A model generated the notes under the pieces. The model had not been told where the DNA came from. It saw only the letters and a list, made by a program, of their open reading frames with translations, and did no database searches. This document shows positions 1-9,873 of a stretch of 40,458 bases of DNA, piece by piece. The stretch comes from Oehlia diaphana (taxonomy: Eukaryota > Glomeromycota > Glomeromycetes > Glomerales > Glomeraceae): the NCBI GenBank assembly GCA_003833135.1, contig QZLH01000623.1, positions 10,960 through 51,417 of the forward strand. The letters run 5' to 3'. The first letter of the stretch is position 1. Each line of letters opens with the position of its first letter. Both the position numbers and the translations under genes were made by a program.

Positions 1-28
1 AGGGCAGTGACAGATATTACCTAATATC
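1..28 (+). repeat. left terminal inverted repeat of the DDE transposon
   Basis: This is identical, in inverted orientation, to 2887-2914. It ends in the imperfect palindrome GATATTACCTAATATC. Confidence 0.9.
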
Positions 29-161
29 CTAGGGGGTGGGGGGGATAGCGGAAATCTTAGGTTACACACAGTAATATAGATCACGTGATAATCATTTGAT
101 AAATAGTGGCTTAGCGAAAATGCAAAATTTTTTTAAACGCGAATTTATTTAATAAATTTAT

Positions 162-2444
162 TTATTCTCCATCTGAATTACAATCTCTTTGTTCAAATTC
201 CATTTCATCATATGACCTTTTTTGTTGAGATGGAAGAAGAGAAAGATCATCAAAAGATAAGTTCTGTTGTCTCTTAGGACGTCCTCGGCTAGCAGGATGC
301 ATTAATCGCTTGTGGCTTGTTAAAAATGAGAGAGTTGGAAAATATTTCTTACAAATTGAACAACAAAGTCGCAAGTATGCATTTTTTTCAATGGATGCAC
401 AATGGGCGTCATAACCTGGTATCTTTAAGAGATCCCCATACTGAAGAAGATGAATTGGGTTTGTGAACCGGCCATCTTTAGCTTTTGTAATTGGTGGTAA
501 GAAACCATTATATAAGTGAAGAAAATCCATGGCTTCTTTGGCTCTGGGTGGTCCACAACAACTTGCATCTGTGCATCGTTTAATATCAAGAGAATAAGTA
601 CACAAATTGCAGTGAGTTTCGATCCAAGACCATGGTACAAAACGATTGGAATAAGTATTTGTTGTTTCTTTATCTGTATTTTTAGATTTTTGTTGTTCCT
701 TTTGTTTCTTTTTTAATTCTTCAGCCTTTTCTTTTTCTGTTCCCTCAAATTGTATACCCTCAAATGGATCTGTGAGTGTATCAACATAACAAGCTTCAAC
801 CTTTTTTCCAAAAATTAAATCACGACGCCAAATTTCACAAAGGGCCTCTCCTGAATAGCAAAAATTTCTCGCAGCTAATTCTGGATTCACAACCTTCCCT
901 TGTGTGTTCAAATGCATACCAAAATGGTTAATTGGCAAAGTAATACCAGCAAGTTTACCAGACAACGTTGCCATGCCTCTTTCAACTGGATTATACTTTG
1001 ATTGACCAGGGGCATGTGTTCTTACACTTAAAAAATCCAAATCAAATTTTTTGAAAAGCTGACAATAGGAATTTATGTTTTTTAGATGTCTAGGGTTCTC
1101 ATCTGGACCACCATCTACCAATAAAATCCATATGGGTCGAATCATTCTGTTTGATTTCAGCACGTCATCATATTGTGAGTTCAAAGTAAGACTTTCTAAG
1201 TCTTGCATATGTGTAAGCGAGGATGTGCCAAGAGACCATTGTGGACGTACAAAAATTGCCAAATTTCCTGTTCGTAATTCATCATTAGATTCATTTGGAT
1301 TTATCATCAGATATACTGATGGGATTAATTTTTGCCCAAATCCTCCAGGAAAATCATGATCTGCTACAGTTGTAGGTTCATTAATAGATTGTAATGTGTG
1401 GAATGTACGACCAACTGCAGGTACTCCAAGACCAATTTTCGCCTTATCATCTTGGGAAATAACAACAGACATATCAGCAAAAGTGCTAGCAAATTGCTTT
1501 GCACATTTTACCGATGCAAGACAGTAATGACTATCAGGATGCTCACGTGTCTCAGTACGTGAAACTCCGGCAACTGCAACCCACGCTGGATGATGATGTG
1601 CTTTTGCAGCAATTGAATTTGATTGGCGAGGTAAAAGATAATTATTTAATGTAGTTCTCGCCATATAAATTTCATATCTTTCTTCAAGATTTTTACGCAA
1701 ATTATCTATTATCCGAACTTTAACAGCCTCTTTCCGTCGTTTTGCATCTGCTGATCCAAATTCTACACAATCATGTATATTTTCATGTAAATTCGGATGC
1801 TTAAAGAGAAGTGGTGGCTTTCCAGGTTTGTCATAGCGAATAACCTCTTGATTTTCATTAAGTAATCTCAATTTTTTTTCTTTGCAATTTTGGGCATATT
1901 TAGCATTTCTTTTTAACTTTACAATTTTTTCTTTATTAGATTTGACCTCTTCTTGCAGGCTTTCTATTTTTTGGTACATGTCCTCACGAATCTCAACATC
2001 ACTTGTGATGTGATAAATTTGCTGATATTCATAAACTCTTTTTTCAGCTATTTGAATTGCATCCGCTGCTCTTCTTTGAGCTGATGCATTAGGAGGAATT
2101 TCTGGTATGGGATCTATGGAATGAATGGCAGGAGGAAGAGGATTTGATTCTTTTGTAGGTACAGAGCGTTTATATCTCATTGACTGTATATCGTACAGAT
2201 TAATTGGTGTGGCTATATAGTTCCGGATTATATCATCAATTTCTTCTACACTCTTTTTCTTAATACTATTCCACTCTTCTATGGCTTCATGACAAACAAC
2301 AGCACGATTTGGAGTATGATTACTTGTTTTTACCATAACACTATATACATAAGCATTTGTAAACTCTTGATATTTATTATTTGGTGAATCATATATTGGT
2401 TTTTTATTAAATTTAGGACTAAAAAAAAATGTTTGCCGACTCAT
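162..2444 (-). CDS. DDE transposase with C-terminal C2H2 finger, 760 residues
   Basis: Single-exon frame that would cut and reinsert the surrounding element. N-terminal 120 residues are unremarkable; about 125-200 is a charged, coiled-coil-like helix. The catalytic core is suggested by three acidic motifs: QDDK (D332/D333), VDGGPDEN (D444) and NPVERG (E488), the D-D-E order of cut-and-paste transposases. Cys-rich pairs follow (residues 612-630), then a classical finger C695-x2-C698-x12-H711-x4-H716, and an RGRPKR stretch (719-724) resembling an AT-hook core or nuclear localisation signal. The motif set resembles uncharacterised transposase-like proteins known from many animals and fungi, but I cannot name the superfamily with confidence. 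There are no internal stops, unlike every other transposon in this window. Transposase role is inference from motifs plus position between inverted termini. Confidence 0.85.
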   Translation of the reverse strand: MSRQTFFFSPKFNKKPIYDSPNNKYQEFTNAYVYSVMVKTSNHTPNRAVVCHEAIEEWNSIKKKSVEEIDDIIRNYIATPINLYDIQSMRYKRSVPTKESNPLPPAIHSIDPIPEIPPNASAQRRAADAIQIAEKRVYEYQQIYHITSDVEIREDMYQKIESLQEEVKSNKEKIVKLKRNAKYAQNCKEKKLRLLNENQEVIRYDKPGKPPLLFKHPNLHENIHDCVEFGSADAKRRKEAVKVRIIDNLRKNLEERYEIYMARTTLNNYLLPRQSNSIAAKAHHHPAWVAVAGVSRTETREHPDSHYCLASVKCAKQFASTFADMSVVISQDDKAKIGLGVPAVGRTFHTLQSINEPTTVADHDFPGGFGQKLIPSVYLMINPNESNDELRTGNLAIFVRPQWSLGTSSLTHMQDLESLTLNSQYDDVLKSNRMIRPIWILLVDGGPDENPRHLKNINSYCQLFKKFDLDFLSVRTHAPGQSKYNPVERGMATLSGKLAGITLPINHFGMHLNTQGKVVNPELAARNFCYSGEALCEIWRRDLIFGKKVEACYVDTLTDPFEGIQFEGTEKEKAEELKKKQKEQQKSKNTDKETTNTYSNRFVPWSWIETHCNLCTYSLDIKRCTDASCCGPPRAKEAMDFLHLYNGFLPPITKAKDGRFTNPIHLLQYGDLLKIPGYDAHCASIEKNAYLRLCCSICKKYFPTLSFLTSHKRLMHPASRGRPKRQQNLSFDDLSLLPSQQKRSYDEMEFEQRDCNSDGE

Positions 2445-2886
2445 TTTTTAATGTGGTAAAATATTATTAAATCTTTCGTGAAGCAAGGTGCAAGATATCA
2501 AAACGCGTAATATGCGCGTCCAAGATTTTTGCGAGGTTAAATGTGAAAATTTTATAGAGATCATCATGAATAAACTTAAAATCGACATGATTTTTTTTTG
2601 AAATAGGCAGGAAGTTTTGATCTTGGCATGGATCAATTGTCATATTTATAAAATTAATGATTTAAAGAAGTAAAAAATCAAGTGTGAGAAAATGACGAAA
2701 TGATATTTAACTTCCTTATATTTAGAATTTCCATACAGAAGAATAATTTACTCGATTTAGATTAGTTCTCTTGTCAATCGTATTATAAGATACCGGTTTA
2801 AAATTCACTAATTTATATAACTCTGATCACGTGATTAAACATCATATCTTACCTGGGGGAGGGGGGGTAAGCGTCTATATTAACAT

Positions 2887-2914
2887 GATATTAGGTAATA
2901 TCTGTCACTGCCCT
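2887..2914 (-). repeat. right terminal inverted repeat of the DDE transposon
   Basis: This is the perfect inverted match of bases 1-28. The same 28 bases also end the fragment at 4316-4343. Confidence 0.9.
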
Positions 2915-3132
2915 AACTAGGTAGTCGTTAAGTTATTTAAATAAAAAAAAGAAGCTTTTTATAAATTACCTACCATTACGAGGTAAGGTCTAGGAAACAG
3001 TTCGTTAAGTTCGGAGCATAATAAGTGTACCACTAATTATATGCATCGACTCAACTCTTGAGCGGGTGACGGACACTTTGTATTACTGTTGCTAGAATAT
3101 ATATAGTCCTCCGGAGTAGTTCTTCGAATAAT
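2915..3132. other. spacer without recognisable gene
   Basis: AT-rich flank between the transposon end and the tandem-repeat block. I see no coding sequence or structured RNA in it. Confidence 0.5.
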
Positions 3133-3745
3133 TTTAAAAATTCATATTCATATGAATTTTTTATAGAAAAAAACAATGAAAGCCGGTTTACAAAAAGGTC
3201 ACGATCACAAATTCTATTGGATAGTATTACAAAAAAATTTTTAAAGGATGGCATTTAAATGCCTTCCTTACGGGTAATTAATTAATAAAAAAAAGGTCAC
3301 GGTCATAAAATTTATTGAGTAGCAAACGAGAAAATTTTTTAAAGAATATGAATTTTTAATAGAAAAAAAAATAATGAAAGCTGGTTTACAAAAAAGGTCA
3401 CAGTCACAAAATCTATTGATAGCATCACAAGAAAAAATCACGAGAAAATTTTTAAAGGATGGCATTCAAATGCCTTTCTTACGGTAATTAATTAATAAAA
3501 ATAATTTTTAAAGGATGGCATTCGAATGTCTTCCTTACGGTAATTAATTAATAAAAAAAAGGTCACAGTCACGAAATTTATTGGGTAGCAATCACAAGAA
3601 AATTTTTTAAAGGATAGCATTCAATTACCTTTCTTACAGTAATTAATTAATAAAACAATTTTTAAAGGATGGCATTCAAATGCCTTCCTTACGGGTAATT
3701 AATTAATAAAAAAAAGATCACAGCCACGAAATCCATTGGATAGAA
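3133..3745. repeat. degenerate tandem repeat block carrying five copies of a hairpin
   Basis: A hairpin-forming 26-mer of the form AAGGATGGCATT-nn-AATGCCTTCCTT occurs at 3244-3269, 3455-3480, 3511-3536, 3610-3635 and 3665-3690. Each is followed by TAATTAATTAATAAA and then by a poly-A, GGTCACAGTCAC stretch. Spacings are 211, 56, 99 and 55 bases. A longer unit also repeats: about 3133-3260 matches about 3343-3472, including GAATTTTT, GAAAGC(C/T)GGTTTAC and AAAAGGTCAC. The copies differ at many positions, so the array is old. It has no coding potential. Confidence 0.75.
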
Positions 3746-4226
3746 TTTGATATACACCTATCAAAGATCGACATTTTTGTATCACTGCAATGGGAATAGT
3801 ATTTAATTGCCGATTCGGATATGATCAGCAGAAATTTGATATAAGAATTTGGGGTAAAATTTCGCCAATCACTTATTGAACACTTCAATATGGCACAAAA
3901 CGCTTAAATAGTAAGTTTACACAAACTATTTTTGTGCACACAAAAATCATACGATCTAATGCAAAAAAGGCCAGAGAATTCGAATAAGCCTTTGTAAAAC
4001 AGTCTTTAGTTGTATTTTTAACAACTTTACTATGTAAGAACGCTGGATTCCAAGAAAATTATGAAAATTATAAAATATGCATTTAGCAATTTTCCATAAT
4101 AAAGTAATATAAATTTGTTTATTTAAAAGGTTTAGACAACTCTAACTCCTCAAAAAGTTGCGACACCACAGTTTTTTGTCAACTTTGAGTTCTATTTTTC
4201 TTAGATTTAAGGATTTCGTGGTAAGN
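3746..4226. other. unassigned spacer ending in an ambiguous base
   Basis: No gene is recognisable. The interval ends with a single N at 4226, probably an assembly join. Confidence 0.5.
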
Positions 4227-4343
4227 TTAAAATTCACTAATTTATATAACTCTGATCACGTGATTAAACATCATATCTTACCTGGGGGAGGGGGGGTAAG
4301 CGTCTATATTAACATGATATTAGGTAATATCTGTCACTGCCCT
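4227..4343. mobile_element. right-end fragment of a second copy of the 2.9-kb DDE transposon
   Basis: These 117 bases are identical to 2798-2914, including the CACGTG palindrome, the G tract and the terminal repeat. The match begins immediately after the N at 4226. The right flank is TACCAAA, different from copy one, so it is a separate insertion. Whether it is truly truncated or the rest of the element is hidden in an assembly gap cannot be told from the sequence. Confidence 0.85.
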
Positions 4344-5507
4344 TACCAAAATCCATGTCTAAAGATAATGAAGAATTGGTCATCTATAAAAATAAAATAA
4401 ATGAAACATTTTAATAAACGATTCATTAAAAAAAGATTTTTTTTTTAAAAAAAATCAACATAACAATACCTACATTTAAGAAGATCTTAAGAACCTTTAA
4501 ATTTTTTGCATAATATAATTTTCATTAGATAATTATCATCCAATTGCCTTCACAATATATTTGGAATAATAAATTCACCCACATGTCCAATATCACCATT
4601 TACAAAAAAAAAAAATGAAATAATTAGTAACTGTTTCACTTCGTTAAAATTGTTATTTAAAAAAACCTTTCTCATTGATTCATACACATCCAAATGTTCT
4701 AGAACACCAGCCATCTACAAAAAAAAACAAATCTTTAGGGATTGTTTGTTAAAAGAATTAAAGATAAAAAATAATGCTCACCAAATTTTCCACGCATCTA
4801 AATACCTTAACTACAAAAAGAAAAAAAAACAATGTTAATAAGCATTTCATTATAAAAAAATTTTTTTAAAAAAAAAATTGTTCTGTCCCACCGAAATCAA
4901 TGATCCAAAAATGGCTAAAAAATTCTAGGTTCCAGCCAAACTTTCCAATGCTTGGATCCACTTAAAATGGTATTTTTCATCAAGATTTAAATTAGTCTAA
5001 AGAAATAAAACACTAGTATATTTTTGTCCAGCAACCCTATAAAAAAAAGTAGATTTTGCTCAGTTCTCCTTTACCTCAATTAAAAAATCTGAACATATTT
5101 CTTGTCTGGCTAACCTTAAAAAAGAAAAAACATAAATTAGTTAAATTATTAGAAAAAAAAATCATGAAACCTTTTTCTTCAACCTTTTCTTACCTTAATT
5201 CCAAAAGTTTGGCAATTTTTTTCGTTAATAAAGAATTTTTTTTCAAATCAGATTATCTTGATTTAGATTAACGGATGCATCTTACTCAATTCATAAGTGA
5301 CACAAATTGCAGGAAAAGAAATTGATCATCAATCAGTCACTACCTGATTGCTAACTATTGTGCACGTTATGTCATTATTCAAAAGTATTATTTGACTTAT
5401 TAATTACGAACTGGACATTAAAATTTAGGTAAAAGGGGTCAGGGAGTGGATTTTTTTATTAAATTCTTAAAAGAAACGTTACTAAATACTTCTTTTTTAG
5501 GTTTAAC
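4344..5507 (-). pseudogene. possible debris of a spliced gene, minus strand
   Basis: Read on the minus strand, short exon-like pieces alternate with AT-rich intron-like spacers. One piece near 5215-5180 reads LLTKKIAKLLELR and ends at GTAAGA. One near 5115-5075 reads LARQEICSDFLIE, after TTTTTTAAG and before GTAAAG. One near 5000-4930 reads NLNLDEKYHFKWIQALESLA. One near 4815-4785 reads LRYLDAWKIW, after TTTTTGTAG. One near 4715-4668 reads MAGVLEHLDVYESMRK, after TTTTTTGTAG. I do not recognise the protein. The pieces do not assemble into one continuous frame that I could verify, so this is a weak call. The spacers resemble those of the mini-exon array at 5508-5760, and the two may be one degraded gene. 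Confidence 0.3.
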
Positions 5508-5760
5508 CTATAGGATTCAGTATTCAAGTTAGAATCGTTTTCCTACAATAAAATAATAAAAAAAATGTTAATATAACATTTTTTTTAATAGTTTTAAATT
5601 TTTTTTTGAAACTAACCTATGGGATTTGACATCTAACTTCAAAACTGATTATCTACAAAAGAAAATAAAAAAAAATGTTAATATAATATTTTTTCTAAAT
5701 AGTTTCAAATTTTTTTCGAAACTAATCTATAGAATTCAATATTCAAGTCAGAACCGTTTT
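5508..5760 (-). repeat. three tandem ~110-bp units, each a mini-exon-like core bounded by splice-like signals
   Basis: Cores lie at 5508-5542 (35 nt), 5617-5652 (36 nt) and 5727-5760 (34 nt), 109-110 bases apart. On the minus strand the 5508 and 5617 cores are preceded by a T-rich tract ending TTGTAG and followed by GTTAAAC or GTTAGTTTC. The 5727 core is preceded by TTGTAAG, and its donor position reads ATTAGTTTC, a G-to-A loss. The first core could encode ENDSNLNTESY. The spacers share an A8TGTTAATATAA-like segment and a poly-T segment. The exon interpretation is inference; the repetition is seen directly. Confidence 0.6.
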
Positions 5761-5821
5761 CTTACAATAAAATAATAAAAAAAATATTAGAAGTAAAAGT
5801 ATAGTATAATATAATTAATTA

Positions 5822-6293
5822 CCAAAATATTTTCAACAAAATTATTATAATCATTACTATTCATAGGACCTTTTTGAATTGCATAAGCTAAAAGACTATT
5901 AAGACATAATGCTCCTTCTATTGTATATTTTCTTTCACAAATAAAAAATATAGGTTTACATGAACAACTTCCTTTAAAACTCCATCCATAGTGATGAGAA
6001 AGTGTTCTTCAATCATAAGCAAACTTATCAGTAAATACAAGCTGTAATGGGAAATATTGTGACATATGTACTATAAAATTTAATCTATTATTTTCATTAT
6101 GTTCTTTTACTGGTTTGAATAATTAAAAAAAAAACCTATAAACTTTATTTATGAAAAAAAAATGACTGAAATGTGTAAAATTTTATACTTATTTATGTGT
6201 ATATTCAAGACAATATATAGCTCTTCAGAGAGTGTCATAACTAATATGATGGCTTAACTACAGCTTCATTTCAGATTGCAGCTCCCATAAATA
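5822..6293 (-). pseudogene. Tc1/mariner transposase relic, central and DDE part
   Basis: Minus-strand reading after the insertion point gives YLWELQSEMKL, a stop, LSHHISYDTL, a stop, RAIYCLEYTHK, which is the second DNA-binding region typical of Tc1/mariner. It continues as LNFIVHMSQYFPLQLVFTDKFAYD (first catalytic Asp in FTDK), a stop, then RTLSHHYGWSFKGS and later GALCLNSLLAYAIQ. At least four in-frame stops (TGA or TAG) are present, several where the family has Trp. The frame fades at about 5822, at a possible GTAATT donor, so the second Asp and final acidic residue are missing or lie in unrecognisable sequence. Its N-terminal half is at 9619-9873, separated by nested insertions. Confidence 0.75.
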
Positions 6294-6548
6294 CTGGTAA
6301 AAAAATGATCTATCCTACACATATTCTACACATATCTTACATATATTGGGTACTCAAAATGTAAAAAATCATACATAAATAATACATATATCATATATAC
6401 ATTGGGTATTTATATATATTGTATACCTATCAGGTACCTGATATATATATGATATATATATTAGTACCTGATATGTGTATAATATGTATATTATTTGTGT
6501 ATGATTTTCTATGTTTTGAGTACCTGATATATGTAAGATATGTGTAGG

Positions 6549-9500
6549 CAGTGTTGTCATGGGACACGGACACGGACTTTGGACGTCCGGGATGGGACAG
6601 TCCGCGTTTACGTCCGAAAGTTTAATGACCCGGACATTTTATCCAAGTCCTCAGTCACATGACACTGATCAAATTTTATTTATCTGGGATGAAACAAATT
6701 ACAATTACTAATTACTTTATCAGTTTATGTAATTTTATAAGTTTAAATAAAAATATTAATCATTTCTTAATCATATTTAAACCACATTTTTTTATTTTGC
6801 CAATTTAATCATTCTAAATCAAAATTCATCAATTAAAACGGTAAATTTATATTATTTTTGAAAAGAGTTTCTAACGCCCATTTAGCACTAACATCAATAG
6901 CAGGATGAGTAATATTATTTAATGTAATGCTATCATCCTCATTAGGATCTTTATCAAATTCAGCATTTTTCTCCTTCTCTAACATATCTGCCCAACCCTG
7001 AAGATAATCAGCAAATTCATTTTCTAATTGGAATTCATCAGCTTCTTCATCTAGCTCTTCAGAATCGGAATTTTCAGCTGTTGGTACTAAATTAACTAAT
7101 GTTTTCTGAATCATTTATATTATTAGAATCTTGATTAGTATTAACAATATCAATGGCAGGTTCGGTAAATGATGGTTCATTATAAAGACGATGACTATAT
7201 GTAATATCAGCCCTTAGTTTACTCATTGCAAGAGCTTTGGATGACTATACAATAAAGAAAAAAAATAAATTACAACTATGATAAATTAAATAAAATATAC
7301 TTAAATATAAATCTTATATACCATTAATCTATTACGCCTGTTCGTTTGTAAAAATCCCATGCAACTCCAAAGTCTTTCAACGGAAGCTGCATTTACACAA
7401 ATACCAAAAATCCTGCAAGCTACAAGGCCTAATTCATTTGTAGAAACACTGACATAACACCAATAACGCCAAATGTCATTAAATTGTCTATATGATTCAA
7501 GATCGAATGGAAATTTGCCTAACCGAAAATCATCAAATTCACGAAGTATACATTTTGGTTCCTTTCCAGACCATGCATAATAATAGTACATAAGCTACTT
7601 TCCAAATTCTGAATAATTGATATTAGAAACTGTATTGTTAAATTGTTCCATCTTATATTCAGGATGTAGAGATAAGATAATAAAAGAAGGGGTTGTTCCC
7701 ACTCTTTCCATCGATTTTCCAATTGGTCAATCATTCGTGAAGCTAATGTAGTGTCTGGATAATTTAACCAAAATTGGACTAAATAACCCATGCTATGTAC
7801 TACTTGAAATAGCCTTGCCTTATCACGCTATAATATGTTGAGTAATTTACAATATGGATCAAGTATTTGACAAATACTTGTAATTTGATTCCAAAATGTA
7901 GTAGAATTAATAATTTCAAATATACCACGTGGTAAGGTTAGATCATCTCCTGGTTGCCGATGAATTTCAGCTATTGGTGGTTCATATTTAATTGCTAATA
8001 TCTAAATAAAAGTAAAAATTAAAATTAAATTTTAATTCTAATAAAATAATATTAAATAAACTTACTTGCAATGCCTTTTGAGTTTTTAAAAGACTAATAC
8101 ACATGCTATAAAGACTATTCCATCGTGTCTCTCCAGGAACAGCTATTGCAATATATTTATTATAAGATTCCCACTGCTGTTCTCGCAGACGCGCGATAAA
8201 AAACTTATGATTTGCATTTTTGAAGTGGAAAGCTTGATTGCACAATCAATTAAAGCCTTAAACTCAGTAGATTCTTTGAGAATTTCACCCACACAAAGGT
8301 TAAGTTGGTGAGCGAAACATGGTAAGAAAACAATTGATCTATGGGTTAATCTTAATCGACGTCTAACACAAAAAAATATAAGTTTTTAGTTGGTAAGCAA
8401 ATTAAGCAAATCAAAGCAATAAATAAATTAATTACATACCGGGCTGCTGCATATGCTGATGCATTATCAGTAACAATAGCACAAACAGTAATATTTTTTT
8501 TCTTTAAATCTTCAATCATTGCTTGAGTTTTATTCATTACTGCAGTATAGTTCTCACGCTCAGAACTGATATCAACTGCTTTCCAAACATAAGGTCTTCC
8601 CTCCGAGGTTAATAAGACTATTCCTAACAATTGTTCATTATTGACATTGGTCCATCCATCAAAGGTTAAAGTTATATCCACTGGATCTTTTTTAAGTGCA
8701 GTTTCCATGGCATTATCCACTTCAGTTATAACCTCTTTTAAAATATCACCACCAAGAAGACGACGATCAGGTAACCTAAGAAAAGGATTTAAAAAATCAA
8801 ATAACTCCTTTGCTTCAGGTTTATTGACCCATGATAATGCCCATCCACAAGAAACTGTGAGTCAAAGTAATAACATGTGAAATTTTTTTAAATCTTCTTT
8901 AGATAAACTTCGTACAATGTAATTATCCATAGGTCCATAATATGAAGTCCGGTTGATTATTTTGTGAGATGATAGTTGTGATGATTGTTGTGATGTAGAA
9001 TCTGCGACTAAAATAATAACAACAATAATTTTTGTTTGAGCAATGTAATTATATAATATAAAATATAATAAGAAATAAAAAAATTTAAAATAACTACTTG
9101 ATCTTTTACTAGGAATTAAGCTTGAAACGGTATTATTAGTAGTATCTGCTTCCTTACTTCGTGAAAGGGCAAAAATTGCTGCTCGTTCTTCTTCATTTGT
9201 TTTGGTAAGAAAATGTGGACATTTTTTGAAATGTTGAATAATTCGGTCTGTTTTATTTGGAAATGAAATCTTACGTCTTTCTTCTTCTCCAAGCACTTCT
9301 ATGCATACTTTACAGAAGGTTTTGAGATTGCTTTTATTAACTTTTTCTTCTGTTCTAACGATATATTTAGTTAATAAAGAGGGAAACGGCATATTTAAAA
9401 AAAAATTTTTTGTGGCTTAGCGTGGACCGGCGGACATATAAAATTGTCCCAGACAAGCCTTAAAAATGGCGGACGTGTCCTGATTGATAATGGTAATACG

Positions 9501-9588
9501 GGACATGTGATCGGACAAAAATCCTGGACATGTCCCAGAATGTTCGTGTCCGCCCAATTTGGCGGACAGTGTCCAGTGTACAACACTG
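6549..9588 (-). mobile_element. hAT-family DNA transposon (copy 1), 3,040 bp, decayed
   Basis: Ends are CAGTGTTGT at 6549 and ACAACACTG at 9588. The 8-bp flanks are TGTGTAGG (6541-6548) and TGTATAGG (9589-9596), a target duplication with one G/A mismatch. Subterminal regions are packed with GGAC/GTCC motifs: 6565-6650 on the left and 9425-9575 on the right. A spliced hAT transposase relic lies on the minus strand. CAGTG-type ends, 8-bp duplication and the BED-DDE-dimerisation order are characteristic of hAT elements. Confidence 0.92.
6833..9392 (-). pseudogene. hAT transposase relic (BED finger, RNase H-like core, C-terminal dimerisation domain)
   Basis: Minus-strand exons start at MPFPSLLTKYIV (9392). 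A BED-type finger has CKVC followed by HFKKCPHF. The core contains LTFDGWTN, WKAVDIS and IVTDNASAYAAAR, then FLPCFAHQLNLCVG, a typical hAT hallmark, and later WEQPLLLLS, VERLWSCMGF and an acidic C terminus ending near LPF. GT...AG introns are visible after SKRSS, after AAAR and after KALQ. Defects: TGA at LLL-stop-LTVSCGW (about 8855), a frameshift near 8215, TAG at NIL-stop-RDKARLF (about 7828), a frameshift near 7650, and TAG at FGK-stop-LMYYYYAW (about 7592). The protein cannot be made intact. Where hAT copy 2 is readable, two of the three stop positions hold Gln and one holds Trp. Confidence 0.88.
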
Positions 9589-9618
9589 TGTATAGGATAA
9601 ATTATTTTTTTATCAGTG

Positions 9619-9873
9619 AAATACTAATCTATTTTTTCTTTCAAAAGATTTTCTAAATACTTTATATCATTAATCGAAAGGAGTCTTGATCATCCTCCTA
9701 TTGGTAATGATTCTACACATCCATATTTTTTGAAACGTAAAAATACTTTAAAAATAGAGGCTTTACTAAGATTAAGTTGTTCTGCTATTCTTTTATATGA
9801 CACGCCTTCCAAAATTCTTTTAATTATTAACCAACGAAAATGTCGATTTAGTTTTAATTTAAGCATTACCTGT
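9619..9873 (-). pseudogene. Tc1/mariner transposase relic, N-terminal helix-turn-helix part
   Basis: From ATG at 9873 the minus strand reads MLKLKLNRHFRWLIIKRILE, then GVSYKRIAEQLNLSKASIFK. This is the paired-like helix-turn-helix that Tc1/mariner transposases use to bind their termini. In-frame TGA at 9690-9692 (GG-stop-SRLL) and TAG just before the foldback insertion (KID-stop-Y) break it. It continues in the relic at 5822-6293. The element's own terminal repeats were not recognised. Confidence 0.72.

Larger units (their letters stand above)
1..2914 (-). mobile_element. DDE DNA transposon with 28-bp terminal inverted repeats, apparently full length
   Basis: The first 28 bases of the window and the last 28 of this interval are perfect inverted repeats starting AGGGCAGTGACAG. 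Each terminus contains a small hairpin (GATATTA-CC-TAATATC). Inside them one uninterrupted transposase frame lies on the minus strand. The palindrome GATCACGTGAT is at 79-89 and again at 2825-2835, 78 and 79 bases from the respective ends. A G-rich tract (five G, one other base, seven G) lies at 32-44 and 2855-2867, both on the plus strand. The target duplication cannot be read because the left flank is outside the window; the right flank begins AACTAGG. The superfamily was not assigned. The intact frame and perfect termini suggest a young copy. Confidence 0.85.
6294..9618. mobile_element. foldback MITE inserted in the Tc1/mariner relic and itself split by a hAT element
   Basis: Without the hAT insertion this is about 277 bp (6294-6548 plus 9597-9618). 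Its arms are imperfect inverted repeats: CTGGTAAAAAAATGATCTAT on the left and the complement of ATTATTTTTTTATCAGTG on the right, followed inward by CCTACACATATC-like and GGTACTCAAAA-like blocks in mirror order. It is flanked by AAATACT at 6289-6295 and 9619-9625, a likely target duplication whose exact length (5-8 bp) is ambiguous. Removing it rejoins the Tc1 reading D-W/stop-Y-LWELQ, which confirms the insertion. No coding capacity. Confidence 0.75.

Noticed and set aside
516..1359. Open frames on the plus strand across 516-716 and 1075-1359
   Set aside because: They are antisense shadows of the transposase coding sequence, with no family features of their own.
3244..3690. Regularly repeated palindromes that might suggest a CRISPR array
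   Set aside because: The spacings are irregular, repeats and spacers both diverge, the genome is eukaryotic and no cas gene is present. It is a degenerate tandem repeat.
6369..6560. Minus-strand frame rich in Tyr and Ile
   Set aside because: It is the palindromic AT-rich arms of the foldback MITE read as protein.
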